Shown here one piece after another: positions 12,201 through 22,860 of a DNA stretch of 64,000 nt. This DNA comes from Mytilus trossulus (lineage: Eukaryota; Mollusca; Bivalvia; Mytilida; Mytilidae). The notes under the pieces were generated by a model, which made no database searches, had not been told where the DNA came from, and saw nothing but the letters and a program-made list of their open reading frames with translations. The stretch lies in assembly GCF_036588685.1 (NCBI RefSeq), contig NW_026963311.1, forward strand, positions 806,001 through 870,000. The letters are read 5' to 3'. The position numbers and the translations under genes were made by a program. Every line of letters begins with the position of its first letter. The first letter of the stretch is position 1.

Positions 12201-13300
12201 AACCAAATCCTGAATCACCATATATTTCGAATTTAGCAAAATCTTCTCATAACGCACCTCTCGCACTAAATAAATAAGAAGAAAATAAATCAAATTGAAA
12301 AAAGGATATTTAAACTTATAAATCGACCTTGTCAAACCAAATCCGACATGGCAAAAAAAAGACCAATAAACTACCTGGGGTGTTTTCAGATGCCCGGTAA
12401 GAGCAAACCGATTCTGCTCTTCGTGTGACACCCTTCACATATTGCTCACGTAAGTACAAATTCGGCGATAAGCTTAATTCTGTGATGTCACATTGAAAAG
12501 AGGTCCGTCGTGATATGTGAAAAAAGATATTCCATAACGGTCAACAAACTAGTGATGGCCTCGTTTGAATCTTTCGTTAAATAACTTTCTTGTTAGCATC
12601 AAGCTTCTATCGAAGAAATTGTTATAGCCTAGGAAATGCAAGCTCTGGATTATTGTATTAATATCATCGTATCAAATCTATGTTAATCCTGCAATAACAT
12701 GTACTTATCTGTGGAATATAGTTGTACAAACAATGTTTTGTGATATCCCTGTACTATGTGAATATTGTTCAAAACGGTGATATTAAAATAACTGTTATAC
12801 TAATATATAAAGGAATGTGATATGACTACCGATGAGGAAACTATTCACCAAATTCCAAATGACCGTATGTTTACATAAACGATACCAATTATAGTATTGT
12901 ACCAGACACGCATTTCGACTATAAATGTCTCCTCAGTGATGCTCGAGTCAGAAATGGTTGAACAACTGAAACTTATTGAGGTGTACGACCTTCAACAATT
13001 ACCAATGACACTCCAAAATATCAAATAATTAAAACGTGAAAAAAAACAACGTCCTTCGAGTAGTAGTTGTCTAATAAGGAAATCATACCACAGGTTTTTA
13101 TATCTCAAAGTTCATTATACGTTTAGATAAAATGATATGTTGTTTACAATTCTGAGGAAAAAATAATAGTATTACTTTGTCAATTGTAGATTTTCAAACT
13201 AGAACTTATCATTTTCAAAACAAAACAAATTCAATTGTTGATGATACGGGATTATCAAGCAACTGATTATAAATGTCAATTAAAGTGCGTAATTATTTAA

Positions 13301-13306
13301 TTTATT
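13301..13306 (-). promoter_or_regulatory. Candidate polyadenylation signal of USP-B
   Basis: AATAAA on the minus strand, about 200 nt after the gene B stop codon. In such AT-rich DNA the hexamer alone is weak evidence. Confidence 0.3.
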
Positions 13307-13502
13307 TATTGTCGATAATGTTTTTGTTTTCCACTGAAACATGAAGTATAGTAGTCAATTTTGTTGTGAATAATGCGACGGTCTATTATGATTTGAAAGA
13401 TAAGGCGTTACTATACGTGATGTCAAGGATTCATGTTAAGTGCACGTTTCACATTTGAATATTCATCTTTGTTACCTATTCAATTGGAAAACAATCAGAA
13501 TG

Positions 13503-13727
13503 TTAGGTTCTATGTTTGTCATCGACTTCCTTTTGAAGTGTTACGACCAAAACAGGAACCTTCGAATGATGTAGAATGTAGTCACTAACACTTCCGAGAA
13601 ATGTCCTCCGTAAAGTACCCTGTCCTCTGCTTCCGGTCACAATCAAATCAGCATTAAACTCGTTGGCTAAGTTGACAACACCCAACCCGGGTGTACTTGC
13701 ATGTGTACTTTTAACTATTCCGTTTAG
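13503..13727 (-). CDS. USP-B exon 4 (nucleotide-binding motif, stop)
   Basis: It has a TTTCAG acceptor, the motif TGSRGQGTLRRTFLGS, and a TAA stop at 13503-13505. An ATG lies just upstream of the acceptor, so an open frame can be read from there, but the splice site and the paralogues place the exon start at 13727. Confidence 0.93.
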   Translation of the reverse strand, partial: LNGIVKSTHASTPGLGVVNLANEFNADLIVTGSRGQGTLRRTFLGSVSDYILHHSKVPVLVVTLQKEVDDKHRT

Positions 13728-16700
13728 CTGAAATGTCATAAAGATAATTGTTTATAGAAAGAATAGTCTGCCGTCGGTAATGTTTACAATAAACCGTATT
13801 ATACATACTTAAATTATAGAAAATTGGTTTGAATGTTTGTAAGTGTTAAATTTCATTGCTGTAATTACACCGTGAAACATAAAGTTCAAACAAAAAATAT
13901 AATCATAGTTTTCCAGAAAATTCCTGCAAGCACAAATATTTATCATGTTATATTTTCTTTGATTTTACATGAGAACGTAATTAAGCAAGATGGTAAACAT
14001 GGCATTATTTTCACCTCAATGCCTGATGTTTCATCCGATGTTGGATATAAAGATCTATAAAATTGCGAAACACATTGGAAACTGTTTGATAGATCTAAGA
14101 TTCAATGAAAAAATATCATATATATTTAATTATTCGCTTGTACTATGGATATATCAGTTTCGTTTTTTTCTTGACCAATCAAGATCAAAGAAGGAGTAGA
14201 GTGTGCACTCTGGTATAAAAAATGCTTTCTAGAAATATTAATATCGTTGAGGGAGATATTTGAAAATGCATGTTATGCCCTACAAGGCTTTTAATATCAT
14301 AAACTTGAATAGGCCAGGAGCCTTTTGAGACTGTACTTGAATAACTTGAATACATTGTTATTTATTATTTAACAGTTATTCTTCAATCATCTAAGTGCAA
14401 TTCAAAATATATTTCAGGGATAAAACAGAAGAAAATACGTTATCGTTATAAAACCAGCACATTAAAAGCGGAATGTTCATCAAATACGGATATCGGTATT
14501 TTAATTAATCGAACCTGTTAAGTGTTTTCGTTATATATGCGGTTGGCAACTCAATCTGATATCCAGTGTTAGTAAATTTATGTAGGATGCAACGGTTGCA
14601 ACACAGTTCAGCTCTTCAGTAAATGACCTTTTGTATGCTAGTGTTGTGTTTTTTTACTTCACCAAACAAGGTAAAGATTTCAAACGACAGTTGTCAATAC
14701 GCGATCAGGATGGTTTTTTTTTCAGATGAACCCAGATATACATTTGTTAAATGGTCCCCACTGATACAATGGAGGCGCTGACAGTAATTTAACTGCGAAA
14801 TAGTTTATCAATATATTGAAAAGAAGTATATGTCAAATCATTGGACATATAAATCTATCATATTTTGCATTAGCCATTCTTGATTGATGAGTTGAATTAT
14901 TGACAAAGTTAATAGTATAGAACTATAGGGACAAAGTCAAAAACTATGCATAATTGAGAATATAAAGTATGTCTGGAAATTGTCTACGCTCAGCTTGGAC
15001 AAAAATAATTCATAAGTCGATCATGCATCGTGAATTTTACCTTAATATGTCGCATATACATGGCAAATTCTACTAATCTGTTTTTTATTTTGTCTGATTC
15101 ATGGTGAATCAACTCCTTGAATGCTTCCTGATCCACAGAAAAATGGGCTGTTAAAAAAAGAATACAATTGTGTAATATAAAAGGTTGATCGATGCATTCC
15201 TAAACGTGCACACAACACATAAGACGTGGCACGGTACTTGTCTATCCCAAATTCACATATTTGGTTTTGATGTTATATTTGTTATTCTCGTGGTGTTTTG
15301 TCTGTTGCTTGGTCCGCTTCTGTGTGTGTTGCGTTTCGGTGTTGTGTCGTTGTTCTCCTCTTATATTTAATGCGTTTCCCTCGGTTTTAGTTTGTTACCC
15401 CGATTATGTTTGTGTCCATGGATTTATGAGTTTTGAACAGCGGTATACTACTGTTGCCTTTCTTTATTCAAAACATAAAACATTTAATTTAAGGTCATGG
15501 CAGCGAATTTATACAATTTTTAAAGCAAAATGGAAAGTTCTGACTTTAAATTAAAATAACAATCATACGTACATGTATGATAAAATATAAAATAGACACA
15601 TATCCATTCAAGAAATTTAAATGAACAAACCAGCACAGAATGCGAATACATATAGTTTGTGCCACTACTTGTTCATACAAAGTAATTCTTCGTATACAAA
15701 TGCTTGATGCTTCCATGTCAAATCAGTGAGGTTGCCGTTTAAACGCTATTTGAAGAGAGATACAATGTAGGAACCATTTCGTGATTTCATCGGAAAAATG
15801 ACGGGTTTTCAAATGCCAAAATTGAACATCAGTATTTCACACAATGAATACAGGACATGGCATTAGGAATATGAAGAAGAAAATAATAATAATAAAAAAA
15901 ACCAACAAACAACAGTGTACACATTAATATATGGTGCAACTAATTGCTTTCAGGACAACACTGTTAATTCGTCTTTAAACAGAATAAAGACCGTTATTCT
16001 CTCTCTGTTTTTCGTTCAAATTGTAACCTTTTCAAATGAACGACTTACAATATATTATCCATTACCTGTCCTAATGACATCGCCCAGTTCAACACAATAT
16101 ACAACTATTACATTATCTGTTGTTGTGTGCACTGTATCTGCATAAACTACAAGAGAAGAAATGATAAATTACTTGCTGTGATTACTTCTAATGGGTCTCA
16201 GGCTCGCCACAGATGTTTGCAGTCTTGCTATGATAGTGGTTTCCTGATTTTCACACGATATCGCCAAATTAATAATCAGAATCGTGACAAACTACGAGAA
16301 AGCAAAGGAAACAGGAAATAATTGTAATGATGTACATGTCTAAAATAAAATCAACCAATAAATGTAAAGACGAAATATAGATAAATTTATCAGCATTTGG
16401 ATAAATTTTGATTCAAATGTTTGCAGGTATTTATATACTGATGTCACCATAATTTTCTAAAATAAACAAGAAGACACTCAAAAGTGAGGGCTGATATCAG
16501 CAAGTTCTAGTTACTCTAAGGTGGTCGTTTTATGAGTTATTAAAAAAAAACCAAGAACTCGTAATTATTTTTATACAAAAAGGGCACCGTCGTCTTTCCT
16601 GTTTTCCTTCTCACTTTATCTAACATGGACTTTCACATTCAGTAACCTTTAATTGTTTAATTGAATGGATAAATGACGCCCATATCAGTTAACGTCTTTT

Positions 16701-19700
16701 GTAAGGTGTCAAACTTCTTATACAATTTGGCGCCTCTGACAAACAAGTTTTATAAAGTGTCATTTTCAATTATTGGACGATTGAATTATATTTGGATTAA
16801 AGACGGGCGAATGTGTCCCATAAACGCGAATCTGAATCAAATATACAATTTAGAAGATGTGCAATAATTGCGGATGAGAAATCTTTGAACCAAAGTGAAA
16901 TCGACCAAGAAATAAGCATTGATAAATTAATCATCACCTTCAATAAGTATAGATTAAATAAATACCGTATAGCAAGATGAGAAAGACATCAACATGGCTA
17001 AAAGGAAATTGACATACAGACAAGTTATAGTAAACAAGATACAACATAGAAAACTAAAGAATAAGCAACACGGACCACAAGAACTGGGGTGATCTCAAGT
17101 GCTGATAAATAATGGCGGACCAATTTGTGTTCATGTAAAAAGAATGAAAGGAAAAGAGAAACAAATACGATTAATGCTTACTGCAACAAAAGACATCCAC
17201 TGAATGACACACTCCTGACTTTGGAAAGACAGAAATAAAAGTTTGCAGAGGTAACTTAGTTTCTGGAATTGCAATCCGCTTCCCTGAACCCAGACATGGG
17301 ACAGCGGTGTACCAGTACATTATTAGAGCAAACTTTAAAAATCAACTGAAAAAGTCTTGACTCATCCGAACGACACAAAGACAACACTGCTATTGGAGAA
17401 ATGCAATGGCACCAACTGATACTTGAATACATAACATTACCGGCTTTCCTATATAAATGTTTTTACATAGAATTAATAACTTGTTACATATAATTTTTCA
17501 TCATAAATTATCATATTGATGAGTAATTCTTTCTATCGTTTCTTCCCTTTTAGAGCATATGCTTCAAAGATCATACCCATGTCTTTGATAGGGTTAGTAT
17601 CTATACTCTATAGTGTTTTATACACCGTTTTTGCCTTTTCGTATGTTTTTTGTTATATGGTTCAAGTGATGCCTCGTTTCTCAATATATGTTGTTATACT
17701 TTCAATTTTGTTGTTAAACATTCGTTTGTGAAAGTTTGTAATCAGTTCAGCTTAATTATTTTAACAATGTTCAGTACACACGTAGTGTATACTTAAGCTG
17801 TGCGTTATATTGTCCCCAGAATATACTTTACATGTTTTGATTGACCTAAGCAAACTCAACAATTTAAAAATGCTAAATCTTTACAACCTTCAGATTACGT
17901 AAATTTACGACCGTATATTTTAAGAAGACATGGCAGCTTCGATATAGGATTGTTTGCAAGTGGAAGTAAACATTTGTTTGCCTTTAGACATTGATTGCGT
18001 TCAACATTTATAGTGTTGATAGTATCACAAATGTTGTAGCTAATTGATATACAATGTCTTTCATAGGGAAGAGCTGCACACATTAGTGACAAAAGATCGA
18101 CGAAATAACCCAAGTATCAATTCACAAAGATTTTATCAGTTTCCGCATTTTGTATCACATTTTACCAAAGAGAAAGAAATACTATACGAATGGTCTATCA
18201 ATTCAGGACACAAATCATTACACGTCCATGGAAAAAATTAAAGCCAAGAAACAGAGCTGTATAATAAAGTATGTCAATAAAGGTTTTGATTTTGTAAATA
18301 TAGCCGGTATATTTAACGACCATTCTGTTAAAGAACAAATTCCTGGATATTTTGACAATACTGAGCCACCTCTTATTTGTTATATTTACAAGAAATCTAC
18401 CCGGAAATTTGTGTTTAATTATAGTCAATTGTGTAAAGATGTTAATATTACTGAAAATACACCTACTTCATGTAATTGTAGTACTTCCGAATATATTCAT
18501 GGACCCATATCCCATGTTATAACTGGAGATCTTAACATCGTTTAAGACCGAGAGTTAAAATCATTCCTCAGTAAAGGACCTAAATATCGTCCCCCGTCAA
18601 CTATTAATTGGAATGAGTGTCGTAATATCATCCACGACTCACTCCATACTTACTGTATGAAATGGATAAAACGGGAAAAAGCTGACAAAAAATCTTTGGA
18701 CTCTTTTTTTAATTCAGTAATGAAGATAGTTGATATACGTATTCAACTTTTTAAAGAACATTTTACTATTAACAATAACCACATTAAACCTATTTCTCGT
18801 ATCAAACATAAACTAAAAGAACTAGCCAAGGAATTTAGTTTTGTCCCGGCCGATAAAGCTGCTAATAATATTATTATTGTTTGACGAAAATTTTACATTG
18901 AGGTTCTGAAAAAAGAAATCACCAATTCACCAACATTCCAACTGACTCCGTTTTCAGAAAACGACATCTGTAACAAACATAAACTTTTAGCTACCGCTTT
19001 ACAAGCAGAGCCAAATACAATGAAAGTTTCAACTATGTATTGGCTCCCGAAGCTACACAAAACACCATACAAATATAGATTTATTTCGTCTTCAAGCCAT
19101 TGCTCCACTACTAAATTGTCTATTCTTCTTACCAGCACACTTGGAACAATTAAAAACCTGATAATAAATTGTTCAAATAAGGCCTTCGAAAATAGTGACT
19201 TCTAAATTGTCTATTCTTCTTACCAGCACACTGCAACATTCCAGCAGCACCTGCATACGGGGTATATATCTCCCAATTGATACGATATTCCCGTGCTTGC
19301 ATTTCCTATCATGATTTTCTTGATAGAGGGTTACTGCTCACAAGGAAGCTATTAAACCAAGAGTTCCAAATGGTGAAGTTGAAATCATCCCTTCGTAAAT
19401 TTTACGGACGCCATCACGAGTTGGTTGACCGTTATGGAATTACCGTTTCACAAATGATATCGGATATGTTCCTTACGTCGTAACTACAATCCCCTTCCCT
19501 TTCATGAATTTGACCTACCGAATTAGACTATTTACCGGATTTGTAATCACATAAGCAACACGACGGGTGCCGCATGTGGAGCAGGATCTGCTTACCCTTC
19601 CGGAGCACCTGAGATCACCCCTAGTTTTTGGTGGGGTTCGTGCTGTTTATTCTTTAGTTTTCTATGTTGTGTCATGTGTACTATTGTTTTTCTGTTTGTC

Positions 19701-22700
19701 TTTTTCATTTTTAGCCATGGCGTTGTCAGTTTGTTTTAGATTTACGAGTTTGACTGTCCCTTTGGTGTCTTTCGTCCCTCTTTTGTTACAATTAAAAACC
19801 TGATAATAAATTGTTCAAATAAGGCCTTCGAAAATAGTAGAATTAATTATTTTTGGAGTGTCAAGAACTCGTTGGAAGTACTTGATAAATTGCATGCTTA
19901 TTTTGGTGATTTTGAATCTGTTCAAAGTTTTGATTTTTCTACCCTGTATACCACATTGCCTCACATTCTCATAAAGAAAAAAATTACACACCTAATTAAA
20001 TGAGCATTTAAAAAGTCAGAATGTGAATATATATGTTCAAACTCTTTTAGGTAATTTTTTAGTAGCAATAAACAAAAAAACTATGTTAATTGGACATGCT
20101 TTGATACTATATATGCCCTTGAATTTTTACTAGATAACATTTTTGTTCGCTTTGAGGATTCCGTATATCGTCAGATTATCGGAATTCCAATGGGAACTAA
20201 CTGTGCATCTGATAAACAAATTGAATAATACTTTTAGATATTTGGATAATATTTTGGCTCTCAATAATGACGACTTCAGTATGTATATTAAAGAAATTTA
20301 TCCTGTTTAACTTACTTTAAATAAAGCTAATACTAACAATGACCACTGCCCTTTCCTCGATTTCGATATTTATATCACTAACGGAAAGCTGAATACTAAA
20401 ACTTATGATAAAAGAGATGATTTGTCATTTCCTATCGTTAATTATCCATTTTTAGATGGTGACGTTCCCTTGTCACCATCTTACGGTGTTTATATATCTC
20501 AACTTGCACGATTCGCTCGTGTATGTAATAATGTTTTAGATTTTAACGAGAGAAATTTGTGTATTACTGAAAAATTATTACATCAGGGTTTTCGATATCA
20601 CAAACTAGTCAAAACATTTACTAAATTTCATCATCGGTATAAGGACATCATTCGTAAATATAGCTCAACCTGCAGACTTTTTATACGTTCAGGTATTTCA
20701 CATCCAATTTTTTATGGAAATATTCTTTATAAAGCACAAAGGTGTCAGTATTCACCTCAAAAACTAACAAAACCTTTGAATATACTTATTTAGAAGGGAT
20801 AAAGTTACGATACTGTTGTCAGGGCATTAAAGATTGCATATTTTGGCGTTAATATTGATTCACTTATAGGGTCTTTGCATCGGAACTAAACACATTTATA
20901 AAAATCAGTTGTTGGCATGACACGGGTTATGTTCTTCTCATATATGTAATGATGGTATGATACTAAACCCCTAACGGGAAGGATTGTGCCTGATGTACAT
21001 ATGATGAAATCATAATCTTTCAGTCAGTTTAATTGAAGTCTGGAGCTGGCATGTCAGTTAACTGCTAGTAGTCTGTTGTTATTTATGTATTATTGTCATT
21101 TTGTTTATTTTCTTTGGTTACATCTTCTGACATCAGACTCGGATTTCTCTTGAACTGAATTTTAATGTATGTATTGTTATTCGTTTACTTTTCTACATTG
21201 GCTAGAGGTATAGGGGGAGGGTTGAGATCTCACAAACATGTTTAACCCCGCTGCCTTTTTGCACCTGTCCCAAGTCAGGAGCCTCTGGTCTTTGTTAGTC
21301 TTGTATTATTTAATTTTAGTTTCTTGTGTACAATTTTGAAATTAGTATGGCGTTCATTATCACTGAACTAGTATATATTTGTTTAGGTGCCAGCTTAAGG
21401 ACGCCTCCGGGTGCGGGAATTTATCGCTACATTGAAGACCTGTTGGTGACCTTCTGCTGTTGTTTTTTTCTATGGTCGGGTTGTTGTCTCTTTGACACAT
21501 TCCCCATTTCCATTCTCAATTTTATTTTATTGAATTGTTTCTTCTTAATGTAACATCGATTCCTTCAACATGCAAGGAATAGAACAACAACTCTGTTTCC
21601 AGTGCTCGTCTCGTAGTGGCTTTTTATTTGTTCGTTTTGTTTCTGTTCTACTTATTATTATTGTCAGAATGTCTATCTTCTGCGTTTGATTAATTCGCGT
21701 CATATTTAGACGATTAATTCGTTGTAAACATATGCGTTATGGATGATTGCTCGCATGTGGACTTGCAGCCTATTTTTGTTTACATAGTAATTATGTTGTT
21801 GGAATATTGTTCCATTGACTTTCTCCTAACATTGTATTTATACATTTTAATACTAGAAAAAAGTTGTGCAGTTATATGTTTTTCTTTTTGTTGTAAAAAG
21901 ACTTTAAACACTTGTTGTGTACCGCGCATTACATTGATTTCTTAATTACTTAAAAATCGATGATTTCATTCTGAATTTCTTAAAAATCGTTGACAAGGTC
22001 ATCGAAAGACCACAGGTCTTTCTTGCAAATTGGCAGTATAAATAAGCAATGATAAAATGGTAATAAACGTTTTGAAATAGTCGAAAAAAACAAAAGCGAA
22101 GGAACATTGCTTTTTCTGCTGTCATTCACCTAAAACTGACAGGACTGTTATGTCATCAACATTGAGCAATAACTTTGCTTTTTGTGCATTTGTAGTCATG
22201 CACTTTTGTTTTACTAATTCGTTTTATTTGAAGTTTGTGGTCTTACTTAGATTTCCCGCTTTGTCACATTTCGCCATACTAATATAATTATTATTAGTAC
22301 AGTTCATATTGTAGTAGGGAATTAACCATGTCAACCTTGACATTATGTCGTTGATGATGACGGCATGTTTACAAACTCTTTGAAAAAAAGGAAAACATTG
22401 ATGCATCATTTTGTCAATAAAACATCTGGTTAATAACATATGAATAAACAAACCATTACGCACACTGATAAAAACAAAGCATAATATAGATAATTATCAT
22501 ACCTACATTTTGGACAAGCTATAATTAATCATCCACGGCGCAAACTACTACTAGTCGATATTATACATGTGATCAAAGGTCGCGTTTACATTGATTGTCT
22601 GTAAACGCTTGCAGATTAGCTGTTATTATTTTATTGATAGTAATTGGCATGTGAATCTGCTGAAATGTGAACATAATTATACAATCGTAGGCTACTTGAG

Positions 22701-22860
22701 TGCATTATCTTTGACGAAAGTGAAAATAACATAGTACTTGTTACTTACATTTCATTGCATGCTTAGCGTAATCACTCCCATCAAAAGCAATTACTACAGT
22801 TTTCCCCCCATCCTTAAGACAACCTGCTTCTGAGGCTGATGCTGCATTTCCATCTGCCAT
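13503..22860 (-). CDS. Universal stress protein, gene B (complete, 4 exons, 174 aa)
   Basis: The exons are 22749-22860, 16066-16146, 15041-15147 and 13503-13727, totalling 525 nt with one open frame. Each junction has GT/AG borders, and the phases are 1, 1, 0. The protein begins MADGNAASAS, followed by the first strand KTVVIAFDGSDYAKHAM (residues 20-36), whose Asp in FDGSD is typical of the nucleotide pocket. A second strand, NVIVVYCVEL, follows, and the C-terminal exon holds G132, G135, G145 and S146 of the ATP-binding motif GX2GX9G(S/T). It ends with the strand VPVLVVTL and a charged tail. Length and motifs fit a single-domain, ATP-binding type USP. No signal peptide or membrane segment is visible. 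Neighbours A, C and D are paralogues in the same orientation, indicating tandem duplication. Intron 1 (6.6 kb) hosts a Penelope-like element. Confidence 0.93.
13728..15040. other. USP-B intron 3
   Basis: This is 1.3 kb of AT-rich intron. Short plus-strand frames near 13833-14199 look random. I see no mobile element here. Confidence 0.6.
15041..15147 (-). CDS. USP-B exon 3
   Basis: This 107-bp exon encodes the helix HFSVDQEAFKELIHHESDKI continuing to YMRHIK. It has an acceptor TTAACAG and a donor GTAAAA, entering at phase 1 and leaving at phase 0. Confidence 0.9.
15215..15470 (+). repeat. Mussel-type retroelement tail fragment in USP-B intron 2
   Basis: Phrases such as CTCGGTTTTAGTTTGTTACC and AACAGCGGTATACTACTGTT are ones I recognise from common mussel repeats. 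It has no coding content. The rest of intron 2 (15148-16065) shows nothing notable. Confidence 0.45.
16066..16146 (-). CDS. USP-B exon 2
   Basis: This 81-bp exon encodes YADTVHTTTDNVIVVYCVEL and on to DVIRT. It has an acceptor TTGTAG and a donor GTAATG, phase 1 at both ends. Confidence 0.9.
16147..17799. other. USP-B intron 1, 3' part
   Basis: This is mostly unremarkable. From about 16960 to 17120 there is a minus-strand copy of the tail repeat also present at 19560-19785 (shared phrase ACAACATAGAAAACTAAAGA). At 17270-17370 there is a fragment related to the repeat at 6628-7076. Small open frames here look random. Confidence 0.5.
18150..19204 (+). pseudogene. Penelope-like RT ORF relic, N-terminal half
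   Basis: Open stretches (18150-18545, 18657-18884, 19020-19205) join into one protein if stops and small indels are ignored. One stop (TGA at 18882-18884) sits where related elements have Trp or Cys. It contains the WLPKLHKTP signature shared by Penelope-like RTs. It is not functional. Confidence 0.7.
19203..19785 (+). mobile_element. Nested 5'-truncated Penelope-like copy
   Basis: It encodes only the RT C-terminus (GVYISQLIRYSRACISYHDF through VSQMISDMF, with a stop near 19483) followed by a different 3' tail containing GGAGCACCTGAGATCACCCC. About 85 bp of the host element (19112-19196) is repeated around the insert: 31 bp just left of it (19203-19233) and about 50 bp just right of it (19786-19838). 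This pattern resembles a long target duplication at insertion. Confidence 0.65.
19787..20793 (+). pseudogene. Penelope-like RT ORF relic, C-terminal half
   Basis: It resumes the host element after the nested insert: LHAYFGDFESVQSFDFSTLY, GIPMGTNC, a degraded catalytic YxDD (YLDN), and a 123-codon open block (20422-20793) for the thumb and C-terminal domain. At least two stops and several frame changes are present. Confidence 0.7.
20794..21545 (+). repeat. 3' tail of the Penelope-like element
   Basis: It contains CCTGTCCCAAGTCAGGAGCC, GGACGCCTCCGGGTGCGG and GTTGTCTCTTTGACACATTC. The same tail recurs at 40783-41598 and 55478-55812, which ties these otherwise anonymous repeats to this retroelement. 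Confidence 0.7.
21546..22748. other. USP-B intron 1, 5' part
   Basis: This is AT-rich intron sequence in which I see no gene or element boundary. Confidence 0.5.
22749..22860 (-). CDS. USP-B exon 1
   Basis: The ATG is at 22858-22860. The exon has 37 codons plus one base and a GTAAGT donor. The residues before GGKTVV differ strongly from A and C, while the core from KTV onward is nearly identical. Confidence 0.9.

Larger units (their letters stand above)
8383..13502. other. Intergenic region between USP-A and USP-B
   Basis: This is the upstream side of gene A and the downstream side of gene B. It holds a 107-bp hairpin (9158-9264), small fragments of the common retroelement tail (about 9935-9985) and of the GACGCGCGTTTCGTC repeat (about 12888-12990). 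A 117-codon minus-strand open frame at 12078-12431 matches nothing I recognise and lacks convincing signals. Confidence 0.6.
17800..21545 (+). mobile_element. Decayed Penelope-like retroelement with 3' tail
   Basis: The coding relic runs from about 17890 to 20793 in several frames with stops and indels. Recognisable blocks are a Cys-containing segment CNCSTSEYIHGPISHVITGD, FVPADKAANNIIIV, the Penelope-like signature WLPKLHKTPYKYRF, the catalytic motif A region SFDFSTLYTTLP, QIIGIPMGTNCA, a motif C relic YLDN, and a C-terminal block starting SYGVYISQLARFARVC. After the stop at 20793 a 750-bp noncoding tail ends at TTCCATTCTCAATTTTATTT. Tail-only (5'-truncated) copies lie at 40783-41598 and 55478-55812. 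The element is interrupted by a second truncated copy at 19203-19785. It lies in intron 1 of USP-B on the opposite strand to the gene. Confidence 0.75.

Noticed and set aside
12078-12431. 117-codon minus-strand open frame
   Set aside because: Not recognised and unsupported by neighbours; could be part of an undefined repeat.
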